A stretch of 48,397 bases of DNA from Candidatus Peregrinibacteria bacterium (GTDB lineage: Bacteria; Patescibacteriota; Gracilibacteria; UBA1369; JABINC01): assembly GCA_030700255.1 (NCBI GenBank), contig JAUYJN010000018.1, positions 1-48,397 of the forward strand. The letters are read 5' to 3'. The translations under genes were made by a program, and so were the position numbers. Shown one piece after another: positions 24,571 to 33,386 of the stretch. The notes beneath the pieces were generated by a model. The model was not told the DNA's origin, made no database searches, and worked only from the letters and a program-made list of their open reading frames with translations. Numbering within the stretch: the first letter of the stretch is position 1; every line of letters begins with the position of its first letter.

Positions 24571-27500
24571 TTATAATTTCTTCTTTATTCCAATTAATAG
24601 CATGTGTCCTTCGATTTCTTGCTCTTTCCATAGATCGAAGGCTGCTTTGTTTGATATTTCGTCTACAGTTGAGATAATCATAGATTCAGTAAGTGTTTCC
24701 TCCCGGATATAATCTCCATAAGCATCGAGAGCGGTTGAAAGATCTCCATCTGTAAAGATGTATACATCTATGCGGTCGGAAACTTTGTAATCTACTTCTT
24801 TTCGCATGTCTTGGATAAATCTTACCGTATCACGAGCAGCTCCTTCCATTAGAAGTTCTTCCGTTATCTCTGTATTTAGCCCAACTACTATTCCTTTTTC
24901 TGATGCAACATCGAGTCCGGCTTTACCTTCATAGTGAATTTCATATTCGTTTTCTTCGAGTATAAAATCCAAAACTTTTATTTGTCCATCTGCGAGTTTT
25001 TCAAAATTCCCAGCTTTCGCTTCTCTGATTATATTCTGTACTTCCCCACCATACTTTGGTCCGAGTAATTTTCCATCCGGTTTTATGACTATTTCTGCTA
25101 TATCAGTTGGATCCCTGAGTATTGCGAATGATTTCACATTTAGTTCTTCAAGAATTGTTTCTTGTTCCAGTTTTGAAGTATCAAAATCTCCAGCAACTGC
25201 AACTTGCACTTCCGATAGTGGTTGTCTGACTTTTATTTTTTTCTGAGAACGTATAGCATGCCCCAGAGCTACTATTTGTTGTGTTAGTGAAACTTCTTGG
25301 TTTAACTCAAGATCGATTTTTTTCTCATCAAATTCCGGCCAATCAGAAAGATGCACCGACTCTGTTCCGGTTAAATTTACATAAATTTCTTCCGCTATAA
25401 ACGGTGTAAATGGTGCGATTATCTGGCTGATTCGAACTAAGCAGTAATATAAAGTTGCATATGCTTGCTCTTTATCTGTGTCAGATTCTGATTTCCAGAA
25501 ACGTCTGCGAGAACGTCTTATATACCAATTTGTCATAGATTCTATGAAATTAACTATCGGAGTTGAAGCTTTTTGAAGATTGTAGTTGTCCATTTCTTCA
25601 GTTAGTTCTTGCAAAAGTGCTTCTAGTTCTGAAATTATCCAGCTGTCGAGTTTGTTATCGGTCTTCGGCGTGTGCTTACCTTCAAGCATCTCTTTGGTTG
25701 GTTCCCAACCATCTATATTTGCATAAGTTACGAAAAATGAATATGAATTCCAAAGCGGAAGTAATATTTTCCTTACAACGTCTTCGACTCCTTTTTCAGA
25801 GAATCTCAGAGGTTCTGCTCGAACTACCGGTGAATTCATAAGGTAAAACCTGAGTGCATCAGCTCCGTAGCTTTCAAATACTTCATTTGGGTCCGGGTAA
25901 TTTTGCAATCTTTTACTCATTTTTTTACCATCTTCTGCGAGTACGAGCCCATTTACTATTACGTTTTTGAATGGAGATCTTCCGAAGAGTCCGCAACCAA
26001 GCACCATTAATGTATAAAACCATCCTCGTGTTTGATCCAGCCCTTCCGCTATAAATTCTGCAGGGAAATTTTCTTCAAATTCCTTTTTATTTTCAAATGG
26101 ATAATGCTGCTCGGCATATGGCATAGATCCTGATTCAAACCAGCAATCTAGTACTTCCGGGATTCTTCTATACGTTTCTTTGTCGGTTTCCGCCTCAAAC
26201 GTTATGTCATCGACAAAATGTTTATGAAGGTCAGTGATTTTTTTCCCTGAGAGCTTTTCCAGTTCTTCTATAGAACCTATACACATAGCTTCTCCGGATT
26301 TTTCTCCTATCCATACAGGTAGAGGGGTTCCCCAATATCTACTTCGTGAGATACACCAGTCGCGTGCATTTTCAAGCCAGTCATTGAATCGACCTTGTCC
26401 GACATGATCCGGGACCCAGTTAACTTTTGAATTTTCCTTCACCATGTTTGCTTTGATCTTATCTATCGAAACAAACCATGCATCAGTCGCGTAATTGAGA
26501 AGTGGAGTGTCACATCTCCAACAATGTGGGTAGCTGTGCTTATAGTTAAATCCTTTGAACAATTTGCCGTTTTTGCTTAGCCACTCTCCTATTTTTCTAT
26601 CTGTTTTTGTGCAATCGTCTTTTGGCTTTGCCTCCATTCCTACAAAATCAGTGACCTGCGGAATAAATGTACCATCCATATTCACATGTAAAATAACATC
26701 AGATCCGTCTTTTTCACCATGTTTTTTAGCAAATTCCATATCGTCTTCACCATATCCACCTGCAATATGTACAACTCCGGTTCCATCTGTGTCAGCTACG
26801 AAATCACCAATAAGTATTCTGAATTTTTCATTTCCACTACCCTTCAAATTCGCAAAATATGGAAAAAGTGGTTCGTATGTTAGTCCTATCAAGTCTTTTG
26901 CCGAAATATCAGCGATATATTCACGTGGATCTTCTCCAAATACAGTTTCTTCAAGTGCTTTTGCAAGAATTAGAAATTCTCCAGCTTCATTTTTATACAC
27001 TCCATATTCGATTTTTTCACCAAGTGCTAAGTACATGTTTCCAGGAAGAGTCCATGGTGTTGTAGTCCATGCGAGCACGAAGTATTCACCTTCCATCCGG
27101 CCTTTTGGAGTTGTGTCGAGCTTGAATTTTGCAGTTACTGAATAATCAGTTATATCTTGGTATCCGAGAGTAACTTCAAAATTTGAAAGAGGCGTAACAC
27201 ATCTTGGACATACATGCATAGATTTCCGTCCTTTGTAAATTAGTTTCTTGTTCCACAATTCTTTAAATACCCACCAAATACTTTCCATGAAATTTGGATC
27301 CATGGTTTTGTAGTCGTTCTTAAAATCCACCCAGCGCCCCATGCGTTCGACCGTTGATTCCCATTCATTTGCGTACTTGAGTACACTTGCCCTACATGCT
27401 TCGTTGAATTTCCCGATTCCGAATTTTTCTTCGATATCTTTTTTAGTCTTTAGGTCCAGTTCTTTTTCGATCAAGTTTTCTATCGGGAGGCCATGACAAT

Positions 27501-27759
27501 CCCAGCCAAAAACACGTTCAACTCTGTGTCCACGCATAGTCTGGTACCTCGGTACGACATCTTTCATAGTTCCCGCTAAGATGTGTCCATAGTGAGGAAG
27601 CCCCGTTGCAAAAGGAGGTCCATCGTAAAATACGAATTCTTTATCCTTTGGGCGTTGCTCAATTGATTTTTCAAAAATTCTATGTTTTTTCCAATGAGCG
27701 ACTAGCCGCCTCTCCATTTCAGGGAAATTTTGTCTTGGATTTACTTCTTTGAATGTCAT
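24571..27759 (-). CDS. ileS: Isoleucyl-tRNA synthetase, eukaryote-like (IleRS2) type
   Basis: Charges tRNA-Ile. The 1062-residue class Ia enzyme has the first signature GPPFATGLPHYGHILAGT (HYGH at 56-59), KMSKR near 612-616, an editing domain with AWTTTPWTLPGN, and Cys pairs CPRC and HCWRC that probably bind zinc. FATGLPHYGH instead of the usual bacterial NGNIHIGH, and the length, indicate the IleRS2 class shared with eukaryotes and some bacteria, which is known for low sensitivity to mupirocin. It starts six bases after dcd. A long antisense frame inside it is only a shadow. Confidence 0.97.
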   Translation of the reverse strand: MTFKEVNPRQNFPEMERRLVAHWKKHRIFEKSIEQRPKDKEFVFYDGPPFATGLPHYGHILAGTMKDVVPRYQTMRGHRVERVFGWDCHGLPIENLIEKELDLKTKKDIEEKFGIGKFNEACRASVLKYANEWESTVERMGRWVDFKNDYKTMDPNFMESIWWVFKELWNKKLIYKGRKSMHVCPRCVTPLSNFEVTLGYQDITDYSVTAKFKLDTTPKGRMEGEYFVLAWTTTPWTLPGNMYLALGEKIEYGVYKNEAGEFLILAKALEETVFGEDPREYIADISAKDLIGLTYEPLFPYFANLKGSGNEKFRILIGDFVADTDGTGVVHIAGGYGEDDMEFAKKHGEKDGSDVILHVNMDGTFIPQVTDFVGMEAKPKDDCTKTDRKIGEWLSKNGKLFKGFNYKHSYPHCWRCDTPLLNYATDAWFVSIDKIKANMVKENSKVNWVPDHVGQGRFNDWLENARDWCISRSRYWGTPLPVWIGEKSGEAMCIGSIEELEKLSGKKITDLHKHFVDDITFEAETDKETYRRIPEVLDCWFESGSMPYAEQHYPFENKKEFEENFPAEFIAEGLDQTRGWFYTLMVLGCGLFGRSPFKNVIVNGLVLAEDGKKMSKRLQNYPDPNEVFESYGADALRFYLMNSPVVRAEPLRFSEKGVEDVVRKILLPLWNSYSFFVTYANIDGWEPTKEMLEGKHTPKTDNKLDSWIISELEALLQELTEEMDNYNLQKASTPIVNFIESMTNWYIRRSRRRFWKSESDTDKEQAYATLYYCLVRISQIIAPFTPFIAEEIYVNLTGTESVHLSDWPEFDEKKIDLELNQEVSLTQQIVALGHAIRSQKKIKVRQPLSEVQVAVAGDFDTSKLEQETILEELNVKSFAILRDPTDIAEIVIKPDGKLLGPKYGGEVQNIIREAKAGNFEKLADGQIKVLDFILEENEYEIHYEGKAGLDVASEKGIVVGLNTEITEELLMEGAARDTVRFIQDMRKEVDYKVSDRIDVYIFTDGDLSTALDAYGDYIREETLTESMIISTVDEISNKAAFDLWKEQEIEGHMLLIGIKKKL

Positions 27760-27764
27760 AAAAT

Positions 27765-28403
27765 TTATATTTCTATAATTATCTCTTCAGTCTTGTTTTC
27801 CTCAACGCCTGTTTTCACCCCTCTGCGAAACTCCGGATCCATCGTCACCCTACTCTCTTCCGGCATGTATTGATTCATATATTTCGAACAAGTTTTTTTG
27901 TTGTATGGAACTTCCGCCGCTGATGTCATTGTCTCAAATGCGAACTGACCAATACGCATACCCGGATACAGTGCTACCGGCATACGATTGATATTTGTGA
28001 TTTCAAGAGTGATTGTTCCTTCAAATCCCGGATCTATAAATCCAGCTGTTGAGTGAATTATTATACCAAGTCTACCAAGTGAGCTTCGTCCCTCTACTCT
28101 TGCTACTATATTGTCAGGAAGTTTCACTTTTTCCATAGTGACACCAAGTACAAATTCGCCCGGTTGCACTATAAATGGCTGTCCATCAACAATTTCAATA
28201 GTTTCAGTCACTCCTTCAAATGATTCTGATTTAACCGGGTCAAGCACTGCGAGATGTGCGTGTTTGTAAATTTTGAAAAATTTTCCAAGTCTAATATCAT
28301 AACTGGACGGGCCGATCACCTGTCCGTGTAGTCCGTCTTGGGAGGTAACTTCTATCGTGCCGGCTGCTATCGCGGCTCTTATGTCTTTGTCTGAGAGTAT
28401 CAT
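27765..28403 (-). CDS. dcd: dCTP deaminase
   Basis: Deaminates dCTP towards dUTP/dUMP for thymidylate synthesis. The 212-residue homotrimeric dUTPase-fold enzyme has MILSDKDI at the start, PSSYDIRLG, VEGRSSLGRLGIIIHSTAGFIDPGFEGTITLE (nucleotide and catalytic region) and a C-terminal arm. The GFIDPGFEG form also occurs in bifunctional dCTP deaminase/dUTPases, so it might make dUMP directly; sequence alone does not settle this. It is co-transcribed with ileS and has a promoter candidate at 28433-28459. Confidence 0.93.
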   Translation of the reverse strand: MILSDKDIRAAIAAGTIEVTSQDGLHGQVIGPSSYDIRLGKFFKIYKHAHLAVLDPVKSESFEGVTETIEIVDGQPFIVQPGEFVLGVTMEKVKLPDNIVARVEGRSSLGRLGIIIHSTAGFIDPGFEGTITLEITNINRMPVALYPGMRIGQFAFETMTSAAEVPYNKKTCSKYMNQYMPEESRVTMDPEFRRGVKTGVEENKTEEIIIEI

Positions 28404-28432
28404 TTGTGTTTCTTTATTAAGTACGTAAGCAA

Positions 28433-28459
28433 ATTATATAAACCTACTCCAAAAATCAA
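28433..28459 (-). promoter_or_regulatory. Predicted promoter for dcd-ileS
   Basis: On the minus strand TTGATT (28454-28459) and a perfect TATAAT (28433-28438) lie 15 bases apart, about 30 bases before the dcd start. The spacer is short, so the -35 assignment is uncertain; the -10 is good. Confidence 0.45.
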
Positions 28460-28483
28460 CCTGTAGTGCGGAGAAGTAACCAG

Positions 28484-29989
28484 CTAGGTATAGACATATG
28501 ACCCACCCCTCAGTGAGTGATTACCAGCATCACAACAGCAACCACCGCCACCACAGCCACTGCCATCTTCCATGCCTCCGCTTATGTACATATCTACGAG
28601 TTGTACAGCTTCGCCTATATAATTCATAGGTGACATTTTTTTAAGACGTGTGCGCTCAGATGCAGGAAGGTCTTTTAATCCATCGATGAATTTTTCAAAT
28701 GATTTTTGGTCTACTTTTTTGCCGCGAGTGAATTCTTTCAGTTTTTCATATGGTTTTTCTATGCCGTACCTGCGCATGACTGTTTGGATGGGTTCGGCCA
28801 AAACTTCCCAGTGCGAATCTAGATCGCGCGCAAGCGCACCTTTGTTGATTTCGAGTTTGCCGAGACCTTTGATGGTGCTTTCAAAAGCGATTAAGCTGTA
28901 GCCGAAGGCGACTCCCATATTGCGGAGTACTGTTGAGTCGGTCAGGTCTCGTTGCATGCGCGAGATTGGGAGTTTTTCGCTTAGGTGGCCGAGGACTGCG
29001 TTTGCGAGTCCGAGGTTGCCTTCACTATTTTCAAAATCTATTGGGTTTACTTTGTGTGGCATGGTGGATGATCCAACTTCTCCTTTTACCGATTTTTGTG
29101 TGAAATAACCTAGGCTGACATAATTCCATATATCACGATCAAGGTCGATAAGTATCGTATTAATTCTTCTTATATTATCGAAAATTTCAGCCATGTAGTC
29201 ATGATTTTCTATTTGAGTTGTAAATAAATTTGGTGTGAGATTTAAATGTTCGATAAACCCTTCTCCGATAGTTGCCCAATCCCAGTCGGGGTATGCGCTT
29301 AAATGTGCATTGTAGTTCCCTACAGCTCCATTGAACTTGCCAAGATAGCTTGAATTTAGAAGTTGTGATAGTTGGCGCTCAAGTCGTGCGACAAATACTA
29401 TTAATTCTTTACCAACCGTAGTCGGAGTCGCCGATTGTCCATGAGTTCTTGATAGCATTGGGACTGCTTTATGTTCAGCCGCAAGAGCTTTTAAGTTCAT
29501 ATTCAACATAAATAAAGTCGGAACGATCACTTCTTCGATAGAATCTCTGAGCATCATTGCGTGGCATAAATTATTGATATCCTCTGACGTGCATCCAAAA
29601 TGTATAAATTCTAAAACATCTTTTAGTGAGCTTTTCTTTAGCTTTTCTTTCATGAAATATTCTACGGCTTTTACATCGTGATTTGTAGTTTTTTCTATAT
29701 CTTTTATGTGTGCCGCTGCGGTTTCATCAAATTCAATATATAATTTTTGTAATAAATCTATTTCTTTTTCACTTAGCTCCCTAGTCCCTTCGAGCCTTTT
29801 TGGTTCACTTCCGGCATTTTCTACGTATTGAACTGAATTACACATAAAAATAAGCCACTCTACTTCGGTAATTATTCTATATCTTTGAAGAGCCGCTTCC
29901 GAAAAAAAACTCGTTAGTGAACGTGTTTTGTCGTTATATCTCCCATCTAGCGGTGAAAGATTGAAAAGTGAATGTAGGTTTTGATCCAT
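28484..29989 (-). CDS. purB: Adenylosuccinate lyase with Cys/Gly-rich C-terminal tail
   Basis: Cleaves SAICAR to AICAR and adenylosuccinate to AMP. The 501-residue fumarase-superfamily enzyme starts LFNLSPLDGRYNDKTRSLTSFF, as in the longer E. coli-type PurB, and has the mobile-loop signature SSTMPHKVNPIDFEN (about 305-319) and an active-site RTHGQSATPTT. After YIGEAVQLVDMYI the body ends; a tail of about 30 residues follows with GSGCGGGGCCCDAGN (four Cys), unlike normal PurB. It might bind a metal ion or be a lipid/redox tag (inference). Its 96-bp upstream spacer holds the 16-bp palindrome. Confidence 0.96.
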   Translation of the reverse strand: MDQNLHSLFNLSPLDGRYNDKTRSLTSFFSEAALQRYRIITEVEWLIFMCNSVQYVENAGSEPKRLEGTRELSEKEIDLLQKLYIEFDETAAAHIKDIEKTTNHDVKAVEYFMKEKLKKSSLKDVLEFIHFGCTSEDINNLCHAMMLRDSIEEVIVPTLFMLNMNLKALAAEHKAVPMLSRTHGQSATPTTVGKELIVFVARLERQLSQLLNSSYLGKFNGAVGNYNAHLSAYPDWDWATIGEGFIEHLNLTPNLFTTQIENHDYMAEIFDNIRRINTILIDLDRDIWNYVSLGYFTQKSVKGEVGSSTMPHKVNPIDFENSEGNLGLANAVLGHLSEKLPISRMQRDLTDSTVLRNMGVAFGYSLIAFESTIKGLGKLEINKGALARDLDSHWEVLAEPIQTVMRRYGIEKPYEKLKEFTRGKKVDQKSFEKFIDGLKDLPASERTRLKKMSPMNYIGEAVQLVDMYISGGMEDGSGCGGGGCCCDAGNHSLRGGSYVYT

Positions 29990-30024
29990 GAGAGGTTGTT
30001 AAATTGTTGACTTACCTTGTAATG

Positions 30025-30040
30025 TTACTCTTAAGAGTAA
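30025..30040. repeat. 16-bp palindrome TTACTCTTAAGAGTAA before purB
   Basis: Identical to the palindrome at 19108-19123, and within a 32-bp block of 29 matches to that site. It lies 35 bases before the purB start. The shared block is on the same DNA strand in both places while the downstream genes face opposite ways. Confidence 0.8.
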
Positions 30041-30085
30041 AGTTCTTTGCCTGTTAATTGAATACGTCAATTTTATTTGAGAATC

Positions 30086-30544
30086 TTAAGCTTCAGAGAA
30101 TTTCCCTTTGATTTCATTCATCCTTTGTTCAACTTTCGCCCTAATCTCTTCATTCTTCATTCCAAAAATTCTCATAACCGCCATAGCGCAGTTTTGTGGG
30201 TCACAAACAGTGAGAACCGGTGTGTCAGATGGCATCATCAAAGTCGAATTGATGTTTACTGTGAAATCGTCTTTATCTTGATGTGGTGGGCATGCAACTA
30301 CAGGGAAGCAAGAATTAGCTGCAGTCACTCCAGATAGTCCGTTTGAGCGTCCTGCGATTGTTATATAAACGATATCCTCACCGCAGTTATCGTATTTTTT
30401 AATATGTTGAAGAAGTTTTTCAGGTACTTTGTGCGCACTGCTCACAACGATTTCGTATGGAATTCCATAAGTATCGAAGTGCTGAGTGATTTTCCCTGCA
30501 AATTCTTTATCTGATTCTGATCCGAGTAATATTGGTACTAGCAT
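30086..30544 (-). CDS. purE: Phosphoribosylaminoimidazole carboxylase, class II PurE
   Basis: Makes CAIR from AIR in purine synthesis. The 152-residue flavodoxin-like protein has the PurE start LGSESDKEFA, then SSAHKVPEKL where class I enzymes show SAHRTP. ITIAGRSNGLSGVTAANS and VVACPPHQDKDD match the AIR carboxylase half of animal PAICS (AGRSNGL, SCPP), i.e. class II, which uses CO2 directly and needs no PurK. This agrees with no purK being visible. It lies between purC and purB. Confidence 0.92.
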   Translation of the reverse strand: MLVPILLGSESDKEFAGKITQHFDTYGIPYEIVVSSAHKVPEKLLQHIKKYDNCGEDIVYITIAGRSNGLSGVTAANSCFPVVACPPHQDKDDFTVNINSTLMMPSDTPVLTVCDPQNCAMAVMRIFGMKNEEIRAKVEQRMNEIKGKFSEA

Positions 30545-30557
30545 TTTTGATGGGTTT

Positions 30558-30592
30558 AAAGTCAGGCTATAGAATAGCTTTACTGAGACTTT
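30558..30592 (-). promoter_or_regulatory. Stem-loop in the purC-purE spacer
   Basis: AAAGTC (30558-30563) and GACTTT (30587-30592) pair, enclosing a second stem GCTAT-AGA-ATAGC. The fold lies about 14 bases before the purE start and could control purE translation or mRNA processing. It lacks a T-run and does not match a purine riboswitch. Confidence 0.35.
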
Positions 30593-30628
30593 ATTTCAAG
30601 CCTCATGAATTATTTCACGCTCCAATCA

Positions 30629-31594
30629 TTAGGCTCCATATTTTGCAAGATTTGACTTGATTCTCTCATACACATCTCCTACTTTCGCCATAAATGTTTC
30701 GCCGGTGATCATTTCATAGGCCTCGATATAGCGGCGAGCTGTTTCTACGATTACTTCTTCAGGAATCGTCGGCATCTCACCTTCACCGATATAACCTTGG
30801 TTCGCCATGTATAGGCGGAGATATTCTTTATTGATATTGTCCTGCTCTTCCCCGTTTGCCATTCGCTCTTCGTAAGTATCAGCGAGCCAAAATCTCGAAG
30901 AATCCGGTGTATGGATTTCGTCTATAAGTACGACATTTCCTTCAGGGTCGACTCCAAATTCGTATTTTGTATCAACGAGTATAACCCCTTGCTTCGCTGC
31001 GATTTCAACACCTCTTGCGAAGAGTTTGAGCGATATATCCGAGAGATGGTCGAATTGTTCCGCCGTTAAGTCGGTACGTCTCAAAATTTCTTCTCCGCTA
31101 ACTGATTCATCATGGTCTCCTTGAAGTGCCTTTGTAGATGGAGTGATTATTGGGTGTGCTAGTTTTTGATTTTTCTTCAAACCTTCCGGAAGTTCGTTTC
31201 CACAGAAGTTTCGAACTCCTTTTTCATAATTGTACCATGCTGAAGTTGTGGTTGATCCTGTGATGTATGCACGCACTACCATCTCAATAGGAAGCGGTTT
31301 ACATTCTTTAGCGAGTATAGCATTTGGATCTGGGAACTCTATCACGTGGTTACCAACTATATCTTTTGTCTTTTCAAACCAAAATTTCGCTAACTGATTG
31401 AGTACCTGCCCCTTGAATGGAATATTCGCGATAATTCTGTCGAATGCTGATAAACGATCCGTTACAACAAGTAGCCTTTTACCGTCAAACGTATAATTAT
31501 CTCGCACTTTTCCTTCATATTTAGTTCCGATATTGAAATCTGTTCCTTTGAGAACATATGGAATTTGGGCTTTGAGCTGTTCGTTTGTTAGCAT
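30629..31594 (-). CDS. purC: SAICAR synthetase
   Basis: Joins aspartate to CAIR using ATP. The 321-residue length matches the longer, yeast-type SAICAR synthetases. Motifs: GTKYEGKVRDNYTF (ATP-binding start), VVTDRLSAFDRII, VVRAYITGSTTTSAW (substrate loop), LVDTKYEFGVD and LIDEIHTPDSSRFW (metal-binding Asp/Glu). It precedes purE by 84 bp on the same strand; CAIR made by PurE is its substrate. Confidence 0.96.
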   Translation of the reverse strand: MLTNEQLKAQIPYVLKGTDFNIGTKYEGKVRDNYTFDGKRLLVVTDRLSAFDRIIANIPFKGQVLNQLAKFWFEKTKDIVGNHVIEFPDPNAILAKECKPLPIEMVVRAYITGSTTTSAWYNYEKGVRNFCGNELPEGLKKNQKLAHPIITPSTKALQGDHDESVSGEEILRRTDLTAEQFDHLSDISLKLFARGVEIAAKQGVILVDTKYEFGVDPEGNVVLIDEIHTPDSSRFWLADTYEERMANGEEQDNINKEYLRLYMANQGYIGEGEMPTIPEEVIVETARRYIEAYEMITGETFMAKVGDVYERIKSNLAKYGA

Positions 31595-31628
31595 TGATAG
31601 AGGGGTTAGTTTTGTATTCTTTTAAAAA

Positions 31629-31967
31629 CTACATTGAAGTGAGATTCATTTCAATGATTAATTCCCTTAGTTTTTCGATTTTATTCCCATAAAATTCTTT
31701 GATCACATCCCCTCCTTTTATATGCATGGTTACAGGAAAGCCTCTTAAATCAAATCCTAATATTTGTTTTATTTCACGAAGCAAACGATTTTGAGTGAAT
31801 AGAAGTTTTATTCTTAAAATCCCTCCTTCCAGGTCGAGGTCTGCTATCTCTTTTTCATAGTCTTTGCAATGATGGCAGTATTCTTTTGAAAGCCATAGTA
31901 TGAAGTCGGAATCATCATTATCAACTAACTTTTCTAGTTCTTCAGTTGTGATATCCCTTTGTTTCAT
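31629..31967 (-). CDS. Thioredoxin-like protein
   Basis: A small protein (112 residues from the ATG at 31967) with a thioredoxin-like pattern: ILWLSKEYCHHC (Cys31 and Cys34) followed by the conserved middle, then the cis-Pro loop GFPVTMHI and GGDVIKEFYG. The ATG at 32084 would add a 39-residue N-terminus across the divergent promoter region, which is unlikely. The two active-site His (CHHC) is unusual for thioredoxin and suggests a more oxidising enzyme (inference). It lies just downstream of the divergent purA promoter and ahead of purC, so may be part of the pur operon. Confidence 0.8.
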   Translation of the reverse strand: MKQRDITTEELEKLVDNDDSDFILWLSKEYCHHCKDYEKEIADLDLEGGILRIKLLFTQNRLLREIKQILGFDLRGFPVTMHIKGGDVIKEFYGNKIEKLRELIIEMNLTSM

Positions 31968-32021
31968 TGTGATTTGATATAATTTGCACCTATAATATAA
32001 ACTTAAAATGCTTTTTAGCAA
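31967..32021. promoter_or_regulatory. Overlapping divergent promoters, trx/purC and purA
   Basis: Plus strand for purA: TTGTGA (31967-31972), 18 bases, TATAAT (31991-31996). Minus strand for the thioredoxin gene: TTGCTA (32016-32021), 18 bases, TATTAT (31992-31997). The two -10 boxes share the near-palindromic TATAATATA, so polymerase can bind facing only one way at a time. Confidence 0.5.
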
Positions 32022-32102
32022 GTAGGTGTTGTGAAATTCAAAGTTGTAAAATAGTGAGTCTTCATTTAAATTTGGAGTGAACATTTTTTTAACATTCCTC
32101 TT

Positions 32103-33368
32103 ATGTCAAAAGTAACTGTAGTGCTTGGAGCCCAATGGGGTGACGAAGGTAAAGGTAAATTAGTAGATATTTTGGCAAAAGATTATCCCGTTATTGGTCG
32201 TGCGACAGGTGGGGCGAATGCGGGGCATACGGTCGTTGTGGGTGACAAGAAGCACGTGTTTCATCTTTTGCCATCAGGGTTACTTAATGAAGGAACTGTT
32301 TGTATGATTGGAAATGGCGTGGTGGTGCATTTGGAGACAATGTTTGAAGAACTTAGGAAGTTAGCTGAGGGTGGTATTACTTGGGAAGGACGCTTGACAT
32401 TATCGGATAGAGCGACGATACTTTTTGATTATCACAAAGTGATCGATGGAATGCAGGAGGCATCTAAGGGGTCGAAACAAGTTGGGACTACGAAGCGTGG
32501 GATTGGGCCTTGTTACAGCGAGAAAATTTCTCGTCATGCGATGAGAATGTGTGATTTTGAAGATATGAAAATGTTTGAGGAGAAATATCGTGAAAATGTG
32601 GCGAGAGCGGAAGAAATGTATGATTTCAAATATGAAGATGCGGATGATGAATTGGAGTGGCATATAAAAATGGCTCCTGAGATTTTAAAAATGCTTCGAC
32701 CAGTTTCTGTAGATATAAATAAAGCTATTAAAGATGGGCAAGATGTTTTGATTGAAGGTGCAAATGGATTTATGCTCGATATCGATCATGGAACTTACCC
32801 TTATGTAACTTCTTCTAATTCATCTATCGGAGGCATTTGTACCGGTCTTGGGATTCCGCCTCGTTCACTTTCTGAAGTTATAGGAATTGTAAAAGCTTAT
32901 ACTACTCGTGTAGGAGCTGGGCCTTTTGCAACAGAACTTCATGATGCACTTGGTGATCAAATTCGTAACAATGGTGGGGAGTTTGGTTCAACAACCGGGC
33001 GGCCTCGTCGTTGTGGATGGCTCGATCTAGTTCAAATGGAATATTCTGCGAGAGTAAATGGATTGGGTTCTATAAATATTACGAAGCTTGATGTACTTAC
33101 AGGAGTGCCTATCATTAAAGTTTGTACATCTTATAAGGTAGATGGCGTAAAAGTTGATTACTACCCTACTCGGCTTGCTGACCTTGAAAAAGTTGAACCG
33201 GTTTATCAAGAGTTCGCTGGTTGGACTGAAGATATTTCGCAGGCTCAGTCATTTCCTGATTTACCGGAAAACGCTCAAAACTACGTGAAGTTCATCGAAG
33301 ATACGCTTCAAGTAAAAGTTTCTTCTATTGGGGTTGGACCAAAAAGGGATCAGATGATAATGCTGTAG
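32103..33368 (+). CDS. purA: Adenylosuccinate synthetase
   Basis: Makes adenylosuccinate from IMP, Asp and GTP, the first step to AMP. The 421-residue enzyme is canonical: VVLGAQWGDEGKGKLVD (P-loop and catalytic Asp, residues about 5-20), GGANAGHTVV (catalytic His), GTTKRGIGPCYSEK, IEGANGFMLDIDHGTYPYVTSSN, and TTGRPRRCGWLDL (GTP and Asp binding). It is divergent from the purC-side genes. With PurB it completes the AMP branch. TAG stop. Confidence 0.98.
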   Translation: MSKVTVVLGAQWGDEGKGKLVDILAKDYPVIGRATGGANAGHTVVVGDKKHVFHLLPSGLLNEGTVCMIGNGVVVHLETMFEELRKLAEGGITWEGRLTLSDRATILFDYHKVIDGMQEASKGSKQVGTTKRGIGPCYSEKISRHAMRMCDFEDMKMFEEKYRENVARAEEMYDFKYEDADDELEWHIKMAPEILKMLRPVSVDINKAIKDGQDVLIEGANGFMLDIDHGTYPYVTSSNSSIGGICTGLGIPPRSLSEVIGIVKAYTTRVGAGPFATELHDALGDQIRNNGGEFGSTTGRPRRCGWLDLVQMEYSARVNGLGSINITKLDVLTGVPIIKVCTSYKVDGVKVDYYPTRLADLEKVEPVYQEFAGWTEDISQAQSFPDLPENAQNYVKFIEDTLQVKVSSIGVGPKRDQMIML

Positions 33369-33386
33369 GCTGATTATTCTACCAGA

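Noticed and set aside
26555-27145. 196-codon open frame on the plus strand
   Set aside because: It lies antisense inside ileS, is low-complexity and shows no family motif.
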